Below, piece by piece: positions 25,803 to 35,139 of a stretch of 55,085 nt of DNA. The stretch's first letter is position 1, and the number at the start of each line of letters is the position of its first letter. A model generated the notes under the pieces. The model saw only the letters and a program-made list of their open reading frames with translations, was not told where the DNA came from and ran no database searches. This DNA comes from XYA12-FULL-58-9 sp001798605 (lineage in GTDB: Bacteria > Myxococcota > XYA12-FULL-58-9): the NCBI GenBank assembly GCA_036736205.1, contig DAINMX010000012.1, positions 1-55,085 on the forward strand, given 5' to 3'. Position numbers and translations under genes: made by a program.

Positions 25803-27503
25803 CTAGCCGACCCGGGCTTTTTTGGCGTCGAGGGAAGCGAGCATCTGGGCCAAATTCTTCTCGATCTCGTCGAGCGTCTCTCTCGCTCTCTCGGAGTTGG
25901 CTACAACCTGTGCGGATGCATTGTCCATCTTGCCCGCGGCGTTGGTGTAGCGATCCTGGTCGGCCGTGACCCGTTCGACGATATCGCGAATGTTCTCCAT
26001 CGCCTCGGTGACCTGCTGACCACCACGGTTCTGCTCTTCGGTGCTGCGCTCGACCTGTTGCGTAATGGTACGCATCCGCTCGGCGCTTTTCATGATCTGT
26101 TCTGAGCCCTTGGCCTGCTCCGAAGTAGCTAACGCGATCTGTTGCACTGTCTCCGCGATTCGGCTGATGGCGTTGGTTACCTGTTTTGAGCCCTTGGCCT
26201 GCTCTACAGTGGCTTGGGCGATGGCCTTGATCATCAAGGTGGAGCGTTTTGCGGACTCCACGATCTTCATCAGTGCTTCCTCGGCGTTGTGTCCAAGACG
26301 CACACCTTCTTCGACAGCTTCAACGCCCTTCGACATGGTGGCGATGGCGTTGCGCGATTCAGACTGAACCGTTTTGATGAGATCAGCGATTTCCTTGGTT
26401 GAGGCTCCTGTGCGCTCGGCCAACGCTTTGATCTCGTCGGCGACAACCGCAAACCCGCGCCCATGCTCGCCAGCCTGCGCGGCGATGATCGCAGCGTTAA
26501 GGGCCAAGAGGTTGGTTTGCTCGGCAACGTCATCGATGACGGTGAGGATGTTGCCGATCTCGTCGATCTTTTCGCCGAGGTTGCCAAGGACCACGGCTGC
26601 GCCGCGGCTCGATTCCTTGATGCGATCAATACCTTGAATGGTGCGGTTGATGGCGGCCACGCCAGTTTCTGCGTCGCTGGTCACCGTCTCTGACAGCCTG
26701 GAGGTTTCATTGGCGTTGGTCTCGACCTGACTGATCGAGACGTCCATCTGGTTCATGGAAGCCGCCGTTTCCTCTGCGGCGGTGCTGAGGTCTTCGATGT
26801 TGCGAGCCACCTCTTTGACCGAGAAGGTCATCTCTTCGATCGCTGTGGTTGTCTCTTGAACGCTGAGGGCGAGGTTGTGGATGTTCTCTGAGACCTCGTT
26901 GTTGATCGCCACCATCTCTAGGATGCTGGATGAAGTTTCTTCGGAGCTGCGCGACAGGCCTTCGATGCTGCGGGCCACGCTTGAGAAGAAGTCGCGACTG
27001 GCCTCACAGGAGACCTTGAGGGCAACGATCGCCCCATTCTGTTGTTGCAAGGACTCACCAAGACTGGTTGTGGCAGTGCCGATGTGCTCGAGTGCCCGCA
27101 GGCGCAAACCCGAGGCATCACTGGAGGCGCTGTGTCTTTCGCTGATTTGCCGCAGGGCGTTTTCAACGGCGGGAGTCAGCTGTCCCTGTTCGCCCGCCAG
27201 GGCGGTGGCGCGAGCCACGTCCCCGGTGGCCAACAGTTGCACGAATGGGCCAATATCTACGCCTGCTGAGGTGTCTCGCCGCATTTTGACCGCGAGCACG
27301 AGCACTGCAATCAATGAGCTCCCAAGCGCCGTCCAGAACACATTGTTAATTGCGCCGTCGATCAGCAGCAGCTGCTCCTCTGAGACATCGCCTGGTGTGG
27401 CAAAGTATTTGGCGACCAACAAGCCAGCCAGAAGAATGCCTCCCACAACGAGGATAACGTTGGGGACGCCAGTGATGAGGGGTTTGTTGTCGTTTGGGGG
27501 CAC
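25803..27503 (-). CDS. methyl-accepting chemotaxis-type protein without a sensor domain
   Basis: A 566-residue transducer. Two N-terminal membrane helices (about residues 12-30 and 54-72) are separated by only some 23 residues, so there is no periplasmic ligand domain. A cytoplasmic region leads into a long helical signalling hairpin, whose tip 'EQTNLLALNAAIIAAQAG' continues into 'EHGRGFAVVADEI'. This is the classical MCP signature for CheA/CheW contact. The start is GTG at 27503 with GGGAGGAG upstream. No che genes are in the window. It sits between the FecR gene and tatB on the same strand, so it may sense membrane or cytoplasmic cues, or act outside chemotaxis. Function is inferred from the domain only. 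Confidence 0.88.
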   Translation of the reverse strand: MPPNDNKPLITGVPNVILVVGGILLAGLLVAKYFATPGDVSEEQLLLIDGAINNVFWTALGSSLIAVLVLAVKMRRDTSAGVDIGPFVQLLATGDVARATALAGEQGQLTPAVENALRQISERHSASSDASGLRLRALEHIGTATTSLGESLQQQNGAIVALKVSCEASRDFFSSVARSIEGLSRSSEETSSSILEMVAINNEVSENIHNLALSVQETTTAIEEMTFSVKEVARNIEDLSTAAEETAASMNQMDVSISQVETNANETSRLSETVTSDAETGVAAINRTIQGIDRIKESSRGAAVVLGNLGEKIDEIGNILTVIDDVAEQTNLLALNAAIIAAQAGEHGRGFAVVADEIKALAERTGASTKEIADLIKTVQSESRNAIATMSKGVEAVEEGVRLGHNAEEALMKIVESAKRSTLMIKAIAQATVEQAKGSKQVTNAISRIAETVQQIALATSEQAKGSEQIMKSAERMRTITQQVERSTEEQNRGGQQVTEAMENIRDIVERVTADQDRYTNAAGKMDNASAQVVANSERARETLDEIEKNLAQMLASLDAKKARVG

Positions 27504-27601
27504 TGCCCACTCCTCCCATGCTGAGGACGCTACTCTAACACCACGGGAGCGACGTATAGCAAGGGTGGGGAGTGGGGACCAGAGTCTTCGGATAGCGTAG
27601 G

Positions 27602-28720
27602 TCAGAAGTCGAAGGGATCTTTTCCGCTGCCACCTTTTTTCTTCTTACCAGGGCCGAACAGGTCATCGGCGGCGGAATCGTCGTCGCGCAAGCCGCCTTC
27701 TCCCTTGCCCATGTCGTCGAGCATCTTGTCCATGGCTTCGATGGAGATATCGGTGCCTTCGGATACCAACTTGTCGAGGGTCTTCTTCACGCGCCGCAAG
27801 CTCTCGGCTTCTGCTTCCAAGTATTTGCGGTCGACCATTTTGAAGCGGGGATCGGTAGCGAGGTCGGCGAAGTGGTCGACGATACCGAATTGACTCTCGG
27901 CGAGATCTCCCAGGTCGGCGATCTGATCGGCTATGGCACCGAGTTGTTGATTGTAGTTGCGGATTTCATCCATCGCGGCTTTGTCGCCACTGCGTGCGCG
28001 ACTTTCAGCAGCCTTGCGCTTGGTCTCTATATCCTGTTGTTGTTTGCGCAGGGTTTCCAGGGCCTGTTTACGGGTCATGATGTTGGCCTTGACCTTGTCG
28101 ACAATGCCGCGGCCGCCCTTGCGCAAACGTTCCTTCTTCTGTTTTTCCCACATCTCCCACTTCGCCTGTTCCTCGGCGTCGTAGGTTTCATCTACGCCCT
28201 CTTCATCGCCGGCGATTTCCTGTCCGGCGGCCACCTCTGTGTCAGGGTCATCGGCACCAACGCCGACACTGCCTTCGGTGACTCGCACGCGAACCGAGCC
28301 GTCGTCAGCCACGGCGGTCTCGAACTCGGTGCCACGAACACCGCATACGGCATTGGGGGTGTTGACCTCGAACGTCGTTTCCTTGCCCACCGACTTGGTG
28401 ACCTTGCTCCACACGCGCCCAAAAAAGAGCAACACCGAGCTTTTGTTCTTCTGCCGTTTATTGCCCGATAGTTTCAAGGACGACTCTGGTCGCACCTTAA
28501 GCAGTGAGCCATCCTCAAACCTTACTTCGGTGCTACTCGATTTGCCCGTGCGAATCTGGGTGCCCGCGGCGAGCTCATCGCCAGTTTTGGCTGACTTTTC
28601 TGCGGCCCCTGGTGCCTGTGTCCATACCTGGCCCTGTGTCATTGCCAGTTTGGCGGCTGCGTGGGCCTGGCTGCTCAAAAAAACAAATGCCACAAAGGAA
28701 AGCAAACTGTGGAGCCTCAT
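27602..28720 (-). CDS. secreted FecR-domain protein with charged helical tail
   Basis: An exported 372-residue protein: the signal peptide 'LLSFVAFVFLSSQAHA' ends near residue 22. The FecR domain (about 25-160) has 'GTQIRTGKSSSTEVRFEDGS' and 'NAVCGVRGTEFETAV', the latter being the 'G-V-R-G-T-x-F' FecR signature. The second half is a highly charged helical region ending in a Lys/Gly-rich tail and '...DPFDF'. GGAG lies 7 nt before the ATG. Classical FecR regulates an ECF sigma factor across the inner membrane. This one has no membrane helix and no sigma gene beside it, so it is more likely a periplasmic binding or scaffolding protein. Confidence 0.82.
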   Translation of the reverse strand: MRLHSLLSFVAFVFLSSQAHAAAKLAMTQGQVWTQAPGAAEKSAKTGDELAAGTQIRTGKSSSTEVRFEDGSLLKVRPESSLKLSGNKRQKNKSSVLLFFGRVWSKVTKSVGKETTFEVNTPNAVCGVRGTEFETAVADDGSVRVRVTEGSVGVGADDPDTEVAAGQEIAGDEEGVDETYDAEEQAKWEMWEKQKKERLRKGGRGIVDKVKANIMTRKQALETLRKQQQDIETKRKAAESRARSGDKAAMDEIRNYNQQLGAIADQIADLGDLAESQFGIVDHFADLATDPRFKMVDRKYLEAEAESLRRVKKTLDKLVSEGTDISIEAMDKMLDDMGKGEGGLRDDDSAADDLFGPGKKKKGGSGKDPFDF

Positions 28721-28796
28721 CTCGGTTCTCCATTTCCACCGACAAAAACGTACGCTACCTTGGACGTGTCTATTCCAACCCTATTCATATGCGCAG

Positions 28797-29336
28797 TTAC
28801 TGCTTCTCCTCAACGTGTTTCGCCACCAGATCGTAAAGGTCGGTGGCCAGGAGAAGCCTCACCATACTCCTGCCAAATGTAATGCAATCACCCACATTGA
28901 CGTCTGTCACCTTGCCGGATTCCAGCTTGTGCTCGTTTATGGTTGTGCCGTTGTGGGAGTTGGCATCGACGACGCAATATCTGTCGTTTTCGGTAATGAA
29001 ATGAGCGTGTAGCTTTGATACCGAGCTATCCGGAAGGACGATGTCGTTGTTGCGGGCGCGGCCGACGCTAATCCGTTCGGGCCAAGGGCTGTCGGCCGCC
29101 TTGACGACGGGGAAAACGTCAAACTCGGCGATTTCTGGGAGGAGCCTGATGTCTTCGTCAGCGGCGAATTTTGCGATCTTTGCCCCCTTCATGGAGAGAG
29201 TCAGGGTTTTGAATGTCCAGGTACCTTTCTCTTGCTCGGGGCGTTGCATCAAGAGAAACAAATGGGGATTTGCCTTGGCAAACTCCTGCCGTGTTTGCTT
29301 GCGCACGGGGATAACAAACTCGTAGAGGCGAGCCAT
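28797..29336 (-). CDS. FHA-domain protein
   Basis: A cytoplasmic protein of about 179 residues with a C-terminal FHA domain, which binds phosphothreonine. The conserved FHA positions are visible: 'GRARNNDIVL', 'SVSKLHAHF' (Ser and His contacts) and 'DANSHNGTTIN' (Asn-Gly). The first 75 residues are a separate, unrecognised segment. The start is uncertain: an in-frame ATG 15 bases upstream exists, and neither has a strong ribosome-binding site. It lies just downstream of the Ser/Thr kinase gene on the same strand, the natural source of its phospho-ligand. Confidence 0.88.
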   Translation of the reverse strand: MARLYEFVIPVRKQTRQEFAKANPHLFLLMQRPEQEKGTWTFKTLTLSMKGAKIAKFAADEDIRLLPEIAEFDVFPVVKAADSPWPERISVGRARNNDIVLPDSSVSKLHAHFITENDRYCVVDANSHNGTTINEHKLESGKVTDVNVGDCITFGRSMVRLLLATDLYDLVAKHVEEKQ

Positions 29337-29383
29337 ACCGCCGTGCAACATAGCAACAACGGGCCATCGACAAAAGTATCAGC

Positions 29384-31387
29384 TCAGATCTGGGTGATTT
29401 TCAGTGGGATCGAGACTTTGAAATCGTCCACGGGTTGAGGACGCAGTCGCAGGGATTTCAAGGTGCGGCGCAGGCACTGTTCGACCGAGTCTGTGCCCAC
29501 GCTGGGAGCAAACGTCACCTGAGAGACGCGGCCGTTGGTGCCGATGGTTATCGTGGCGCTGACGTTGTTGGGAGCGCTTTGGACATCCGCGAGGTCATCA
29601 ATGCACTTGGTGATAGCACCGTATTTCTTCTGCACTGCCGCCTGGATCTCGTTCCCCGTGAGGGGCTTTGGCGGGGCCGCTGGCATAGAGGCTGGTGTTG
29701 GGGCTGGTGTCGGCGGTTTGACATCCGGCGGCGGCACGGAATCGAGCGGTGCCGGCAGGCTGACTTGGGTGGTGACAACCGGAGCACCGTGAGAACGGAA
29801 CTTCAGGCCTGCGAGGAGGTTTTCGACGCACGGACCGACTTGGCCCAACTCTGCCTTCGGCGGTGAAAGCCCGACCTCGGCAACACCGCCTGTTGAGGGA
29901 ATCACCAACCGCGCGCTGAGCTCGGCAATCTTGCGGAATCTCTTGTCGCCACGGTTGTAACACTCGAGAAACCGTTGACGCTCACCATTGACTGCGAGTT
30001 GTACCTCTTCTTGGGTAAGCGCATTGAAGACTGGCGTTGGTGTGCTGTCGGAGGTGTCAGCGTGGGTCAGGAATCTGTCGGCGACTGCCCAACCCACGAC
30101 GCCGAGCAGCGCCACGGCCATCGCTGCCAACAGAAACAGTAAGCCCTTGCGTGATTTCTTCTTGGGCGGGTGGAGGAGATCCGTAACTTCGACGAGCTCA
30201 TCCAGCGGTGTGCTGGTGACCTCCATCTCCTCGGTGACCTCATCATCGAGGCTTTCGGCATCTTTGAGACTCTCGGTTCGCTTGACGACGCCAGAGAAGT
30301 ATTCCTGATGAGCCGCGAAATAGCGCCTGGCGATGCTGGCAAAATCGTCGGCTGTGCTGGGAAAGATGGCCTGATTGAGCGCGTCGTAGAACTGGTCGGC
30401 GGTGCGGTAGCGTTGGTTGGGGTCTCGGGTCAACGCTCCTCGTACCGCCTCCTCGATTTCTGGCGGCACATCGTCACGGTATTTGGAGAGGGGAGGGATC
30501 CTGCACTCGGTAATCAACCGGAACGTGTCGATCTCATCGGCACCTTTGAACAGGCGTTTGGTCGCCAAGGCTTCCCAAAGAAGAATTCCCGCACAGAAAA
30601 TGTCGAGGCGCTGATCTGGCTGGCTACCGGATAGTTGTTCGGGGGCTATGTAGCCGAGTTTGCCCTTGATCATGCCGGGGCTGGTGGTCGAGATCTCGTT
30701 GCGCGCTTTGGCTATACCGAAATCGGCAATCTTCACCCACGCATCCGCTGTGACCATGATGTTCTGTGGCGTGATGTCGCGATGAAGGACATTCATCGGC
30801 TCGCCGGTTGGCCCACGCAAGTCGTGGGCGTACGCAAGGCCGCGCAGGACTTGCATGACCATGTAGATCACGACCTCATAGGGCAACATCGATCGGCTCT
30901 TGTGAGACAGTTCCAGGAGGTGGGCAACCGTCACCCCTGGGACGTACTCCATGGCGATGTAATATTCGTTGCCTTGCCGCGCGAGGTCGAAGACTTGGAT
31001 GATGTTGGGGTGGTGCAAGAGAACGGTGAGCTTGGCCTCCTTGACCATCATGCCGATGAAGCCCCGGTCCTCCGACAAGTGAGGCAACATTTTTTTAATG
31101 GCCACCTCGCGCTCAAAGCCCTCAACGCCGGCGATCTTGCCATAGAAAATCTCGCCCATGCCGCCGACAGCGATGCGTTGATGCAGGAGGTATTTACCCA
31201 ATCGTTGAGTACCGGGGGGCGTCAATGCGTCTTCACCCCTCAGGGCGAGCCGAGCTCCGCACACGCAGCGGGCGGCGCTGACGTTTTCGGTCCAAGCGGC
31301 GTCGATGCGAAACGACCGATTGCAGGAGGTGCAACGGATCTCCACCAAGCCGCTGGGGCTCTGAGTGACTGGGGAGTCTACGACCAT
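29384..31387 (-). CDS. transmembrane Ser/Thr protein kinase with zinc-finger N-terminus and AgmX/TonB-C-like periplasmic repeats
   Basis: A 667-residue receptor-type kinase. N-terminal MJ0042-like finger: C19, C22, C41, C43. Kinase domain about 64-345: Gly loop 'RIAVGGMGEIF', Lys98 in 'VAIKK', HRD 202-204, Asn209, DFG 222-224, 'GYIAPEQ'. The catalytic-loop Lys of HRDxK is Thr206 ('HRDITPQN'). HRD-x-S/T-PQN loops are common in myxobacterial kinases and need not mean inactivity. A single membrane helix lies near 408-430 after a Lys-rich stop-transfer. Outside are two similar domains split by a Pro-rich linker (KPPTPAPTPASMPAAPPKP), each with paired Cys and a '[VA]-x-[IV]-G-x-x-G-[RG]-V' strand, resembling the AgmX/PglI (TonB-C-like) domain. 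Confidence 0.87.
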   Translation of the reverse strand: MVVDSPVTQSPSGLVEIRCTSCNRSFRIDAAWTENVSAARCVCGARLALRGEDALTPPGTQRLGKYLLHQRIAVGGMGEIFYGKIAGVEGFEREVAIKKMLPHLSEDRGFIGMMVKEAKLTVLLHHPNIIQVFDLARQGNEYYIAMEYVPGVTVAHLLELSHKSRSMLPYEVVIYMVMQVLRGLAYAHDLRGPTGEPMNVLHRDITPQNIMVTADAWVKIADFGIAKARNEISTTSPGMIKGKLGYIAPEQLSGSQPDQRLDIFCAGILLWEALATKRLFKGADEIDTFRLITECRIPPLSKYRDDVPPEIEEAVRGALTRDPNQRYRTADQFYDALNQAIFPSTADDFASIARRYFAAHQEYFSGVVKRTESLKDAESLDDEVTEEMEVTSTPLDELVEVTDLLHPPKKKSRKGLLFLLAAMAVALLGVVGWAVADRFLTHADTSDSTPTPVFNALTQEEVQLAVNGERQRFLECYNRGDKRFRKIAELSARLVIPSTGGVAEVGLSPPKAELGQVGPCVENLLAGLKFRSHGAPVVTTQVSLPAPLDSVPPPDVKPPTPAPTPASMPAAPPKPLTGNEIQAAVQKKYGAITKCIDDLADVQSAPNNVSATITIGTNGRVSQVTFAPSVGTDSVEQCLRRTLKSLRLRPQPVDDFKVSIPLKITQI

Positions 31388-31406
31388 GTGGCGATCCTAC
31401 CAACAA

Positions 31407-33410
31407 TTAATGTCGGGTGACATTGCGAACGTAGAATCTCTCGATACCGTCAGAGGAAATGGTCGTGTAGACAATCTGGTTGTTGCCTTTGTTGAGCGGA
31501 ATCACCTCCCGGAACCGGCCTTTGCTGTCGAGGCCAGCCCGCTTTCCGTTGATCGACAACTTGGCTCCCAGTTGCAGCTCTCCATAGGTCGAAACGGTCT
31601 TGCTACGGGTTCTCATATCTGGCCTGGGACTCTTGACGTCGAGGTCGGTGATGGCATTGTCGTAGGCAATCTGCAAGGTGTTCATCTTGCCAGTCTTGAG
31701 CTCGGAGCCGTCAGCAGCCAGCGCCGACTGTTGCCAGAAATATTTTCCCTCTGGGAATCTACCCTTTGCGAAGTACTTGGTGTTTTCTGCCGATTCTTGT
31801 TCCACCATGGGCTTGTCAAACTCGCCGTCGGGGTAGATGCGCAGACGATATTGGGTCGCACCCTCGACGGCTTTCCAGGTGAAGGTCAGGTCTGGGAGAG
31901 CCTTCTGGTAATAGATGACGGTCTTTTCGCCAGTATCGACGACTTTGTTGTGGTGTTTGGGCTGGTTGGTGTTGTCGGTTTTCTTCTCAACCGAGAGCAT
32001 ACCTCGAATCCAGTTGCCCGTGCCTTTGACACGCCAATAGAAACGACCCGCCGGGAATCGCTCATGCACGAAGGAATTGGTGCTCACTTTCTCACGGAAT
32101 ACTCGCTTGTCGAAATCTCGATCCTTTGCGATTTCCAGCTCGTAACTCTCGGCACCCTCTTCTGCTTTCCAGTTGAAGAGGATCGGTGGGATCGAGCTCG
32201 TGTAATAGATGATTGAGCTCGATTTGGGCTTGAGCTCGACACCCGTGACAGCCAAGGGCGCGGACGTGGTGATGACCACGCCCTTCTCGATGGTGACGGC
32301 GCGCCCTGCTTCAACAACGGTGCCGTCAGACAGTGTCGCCCGGCCGAAGTGAACCTTGATTTGGGCCTTGTCTTTTGTTGGGGCATTCACTTCCACCGTC
32401 GCTTCCTTGAGCCCCGGTTCCACTTTCATGACGAGGCCGGCAACTTCGAGCTCGTGCCTGGCACCGACTTCGGAGTTCTGGTCGACGTGGATGAGGACGC
32501 TACCGCTCTCCAAGCCATACTTTGCTCGGTGGCTTTCTTTGCTGAGACCCGCATCATTGAGGATCATCTGGGTTTGCGGCCTGAGCTTCAGCTCGGCGAC
32601 GTCGCCGAGCTGGATCTGTGTGGTGCTCGCCTTGCGCGTGCGCACCATGTCACCTCTAGCGAGAAAGTCGCGCTTCTTAGGTGATCGCCACGTGGATTCA
32701 CCCGCACGGAGAACTTGCACCTGTTGGGGATTGGCGAGGAGGACGAACTGGATTGGCTCGAGTTTGAGAATGCAGTGAGATGTCTCCAGGTCACAGGCCT
32801 CGTTGTCCTTGCAATCACTGTCGGCTGAACAGCGTCGAAGAACCACGGTGACGCCGGGAATGACAAAGTCGTCGCCCGCTCCCAAAGTTGTCCTCTGGCC
32901 ACCAGCGTCGATCACGGACACCTCGCCGATGAGGACGTGCAGGCCGTTTAGGTGGCTGATTTCGAACGACAGCTCTTGGGTGCCGAATTCGGTCAGGCCG
33001 AATGGCGTGCCAATTGCCAACAGGACTCCACGGCCTTTTGAAGAAGCCGTTGCGTTTCCAGAGAGAAGGACAGCGCCAAACTGAGCAGCCGTACCGCCCG
33101 CCTTGCGGATTACCAAGGTCGTGTTGGGTTGCAGGTCGAGAAAGTTTCCACCGGCGAACTCGATCTGGGCGGTGCCCTCTTGGGTAATAACCAGACTACC
33201 CTCAGGCAAACTGACCTCTGGCTCGGCTGGCTGCGGTGCACCTTCGTCGTTGATCTTCCAGGTGACGTCGCCCTTCACTGCGCGGACATGCGCCACGGCG
33301 CTGACGGCATCTTGGCAACCATAAGGTGCCAAGGCGCAGAGTGACAACAACAGTGTCAGCCAAAGACTCAATCGTTTTCTTGTCGACAGGCCGCTCATTT
33401 TTGCCCACAC
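31407..33410 (-). CDS. exported double-FecR protein with fibronectin-like modules
   Basis: An exported 667-residue protein encoded 20 bp upstream of the kinase gene. The signal segment is 'LSLWLTLLLSLCALAPYGCQ'; the Cys could be lipidated but the box is imperfect. Two FecR-like halves follow: about 45-190 with 'TPFGLTEFGTQELSFEIS', and about 225-400 with 'LARGDMVRTRKASTTQIQLG'. A small Cys module (CSADSDCKDNEACDLETSHC) lies between them. The last 270 residues hold two repeated modules ('PPILFNWKAEEGAESYELEI' and 'LPDLTFTWKAVEGATQYRLR'), each ending 'RFPAG/EGK-F-YW-', like Fn3-type repeats in FecR/LysM surface proteins, plus a final beta domain. The GTG at 33410 has AAGG 6 nt upstream. An ATG at 33398 is the alternative. 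Confidence 0.78.
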   Translation of the reverse strand: MWAKMSGLSTRKRLSLWLTLLLSLCALAPYGCQDAVSAVAHVRAVKGDVTWKINDEGAPQPAEPEVSLPEGSLVITQEGTAQIEFAGGNFLDLQPNTTLVIRKAGGTAAQFGAVLLSGNATASSKGRGVLLAIGTPFGLTEFGTQELSFEISHLNGLHVLIGEVSVIDAGGQRTTLGAGDDFVIPGVTVVLRRCSADSDCKDNEACDLETSHCILKLEPIQFVLLANPQQVQVLRAGESTWRSPKKRDFLARGDMVRTRKASTTQIQLGDVAELKLRPQTQMILNDAGLSKESHRAKYGLESGSVLIHVDQNSEVGARHELEVAGLVMKVEPGLKEATVEVNAPTKDKAQIKVHFGRATLSDGTVVEAGRAVTIEKGVVITTSAPLAVTGVELKPKSSSIIYYTSSIPPILFNWKAEEGAESYELEIAKDRDFDKRVFREKVSTNSFVHERFPAGRFYWRVKGTGNWIRGMLSVEKKTDNTNQPKHHNKVVDTGEKTVIYYQKALPDLTFTWKAVEGATQYRLRIYPDGEFDKPMVEQESAENTKYFAKGRFPEGKYFWQQSALAADGSELKTGKMNTLQIAYDNAITDLDVKSPRPDMRTRSKTVSTYGELQLGAKLSINGKRAGLDSKGRFREVIPLNKGNNQIVYTTISSDGIERFYVRNVTRH

Positions 33411-33445
33411 CTCGCCTTAGGCAACCTCGCTTTCGCCCGTGATCG

Positions 33446-35053
33446 TTACCGTCCCTTGTCCATATCGATGTTGAGGATGACGACGTCGCCAGCTCTTATT
33501 TCGATCTCTTTGCGTTGGGTGCCGTACTTCTTTCCCGAGATGAGGATCTGATGTTTGCCGGCTTTCACCTCAGCACTGAATTTGCCATCGTCGTCAGTCT
33601 TGATCTTCTGTTTGAGGGCTGGAATGAAGATCTGTCCGTTCTTCACCGGCTTGCCGGTGCGGGCGTCCTTGAGGCTGCCTTTGATCTCGCCGATGGCAAC
33701 ACCGCATTGCAGCTTGAAGACGATCTCTTTGACGTCGCCGGCTTTGCCCTTGTTGACCATTTGTTCTGAGGGAGTGCATTCGGGCGCTGAAGCCACGACC
33801 TTCACCAACCCTTCGCCGCTGGGCAGCGGCCACGACTCAAAGGTCGCGGTCTTGTAATCCACCGCCAGGGCGCTGCCTGGGACACCGCTGAATGTCAGGG
33901 TGGCATAGTTGAGGGGATCTCCCGAAGCCTTGTTGAAGACTCCGCCCTTGATGGAGAAGGAAGGTATCGGGACCTCTTTGATGACCTCTTTCTCTTCGAT
34001 GACCTTTTGCACCCAATGGCAGTAGCCGTCGACGCACTGCTGGTTCTGTTCACATTGGGCTTGGGTTGTACATCCGGCTGGACCGCTCACTGCAGCGACG
34101 AGTGTCTCAGGCGGATTGAGGTGTGCGGCAATCTGGCCAAAGGCCTCCCATGCTGGAATTCCCGCCATGGTTGCGTTCTTCGTCGGGGTGCCAGCCACAG
34201 CGAAATCAGCACCTACCACCACGTCGACCGCGTTTTCGCCAAAGGGCAACCATTTCCCGCCCACCGTTGCGCGGATTGGGCTTTCATCAAACTCTGGGGC
34301 AAGACCGGCGTGGAACTCAGCAAATCCGCCTGCCGTCATTTCTTTCCCAACCAGAAAAGAGGTGTCGACTCCGAGACCTGCGAGGATGAGGTTATCCTGC
34401 GAGATACCTGCAGTGAACCGCTGAACTGGCAGGAGGTCTCGCTTGAAGATCTCCTTGGTGTTGTCGAGGCGATATCCAGCATTGAGGTGCACCCCGAGCC
34501 AGGGCATCGGCACGTAGGAGACGATGGCGTTGGCTTCGAGCACGAACGCCCCAGCGTTGAGGCCGGTCCCTTTCGCTGATGTCGGCAGCATGAATGCGAG
34601 ATCGGCACCAATACCGAGCTCCGCCATCAGCGGATAGCTGAACTTGAGACCCACGGTGGGGTCGCCGAGATTTTGGGTGGTGGATGGCAAAAACGCGTCA
34701 TTGCGATTCGACACCGTCGACTGGCGCAACCGAAGCTCGAGGTGGTCAATGGGCGCCCACACCACCGTGAGGTGTTGGGCGTGATTTTCGTTGGTGTCGT
34801 CCGCGGTGAACAGCCCAGTGTTGTAGGAGTACTGCGCACCAACGACCAGAATGATATCGCCGGTGGGGTGTGCCGTCGCGGCTTCGACTCGGTGCACGCC
34901 GCGGGTACCCTTGTTAGAAGTGGCAGAGGGCGACGACACGCTTGCTTGGGCCTTGCGGTTGGTGTTGGAATCCGTTGAAGCCAGGACACCCGGGGTTTGT
35001 GCCGCAACTGGCGACGCCATCGAGCAAAGCAACACGAAGGGCAGAATCCGCAT
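33446..35053 (-). CDS. outer-membrane barrel fused to carboxypeptidase-regulatory-like domains
   Basis: A 535-residue exported protein. I start at the ATG at 35053 because it opens a signal peptide (MRILPFVLLCSMASPVAA) and GGAGAG lies 9 nt upstream. The longer frame upstream is not credible. Residues of about 45-320 look like a transmembrane barrel ('HLTVVWAPIDHLELRLRQST', 'LGDPTVGLKFSYPL'). A Cys module (CTTQAQCEQNQQCVDGYC) and a Glu/Lys segment follow. Then come two beta-sandwich domains of the carboxypeptidase-regulatory type, the last being 'GSLKDARTGKPVKNGQIFIP'. The final domain is probably periplasmic or surface-exposed. It is the first gene of the minus-strand block with FecR, kinase and FHA. 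A 9-bp tandem repeat lies 87 bp upstream. Confidence 0.72.
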   Translation of the reverse strand: MRILPFVLLCSMASPVAAQTPGVLASTDSNTNRKAQASVSSPSATSNKGTRGVHRVEAATAHPTGDIILVVGAQYSYNTGLFTADDTNENHAQHLTVVWAPIDHLELRLRQSTVSNRNDAFLPSTTQNLGDPTVGLKFSYPLMAELGIGADLAFMLPTSAKGTGLNAGAFVLEANAIVSYVPMPWLGVHLNAGYRLDNTKEIFKRDLLPVQRFTAGISQDNLILAGLGVDTSFLVGKEMTAGGFAEFHAGLAPEFDESPIRATVGGKWLPFGENAVDVVVGADFAVAGTPTKNATMAGIPAWEAFGQIAAHLNPPETLVAAVSGPAGCTTQAQCEQNQQCVDGYCHWVQKVIEEKEVIKEVPIPSFSIKGGVFNKASGDPLNYATLTFSGVPGSALAVDYKTATFESWPLPSGEGLVKVVASAPECTPSEQMVNKGKAGDVKEIVFKLQCGVAIGEIKGSLKDARTGKPVKNGQIFIPALKQKIKTDDDGKFSAEVKAGKHQILISGKKYGTQRKEIEIRAGDVVILNIDMDKGR

Positions 35054-35139
35054 GAAGGAAATCTCTCCGAGCTCGTGAAATCTTCCCAACATCAAACAAT
35101 CCCACTGCTTTGATGCGAATGTCAATCGCGGATCGGGGG

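Noticed and set aside
29384..31387. Calling the kinase a pseudokinase because of HRDIT
   Set aside because: Lys98, Asp204, Asn209 and DFG are intact, and HRD-x-S/T-PQN loops are common in myxobacterial kinases.
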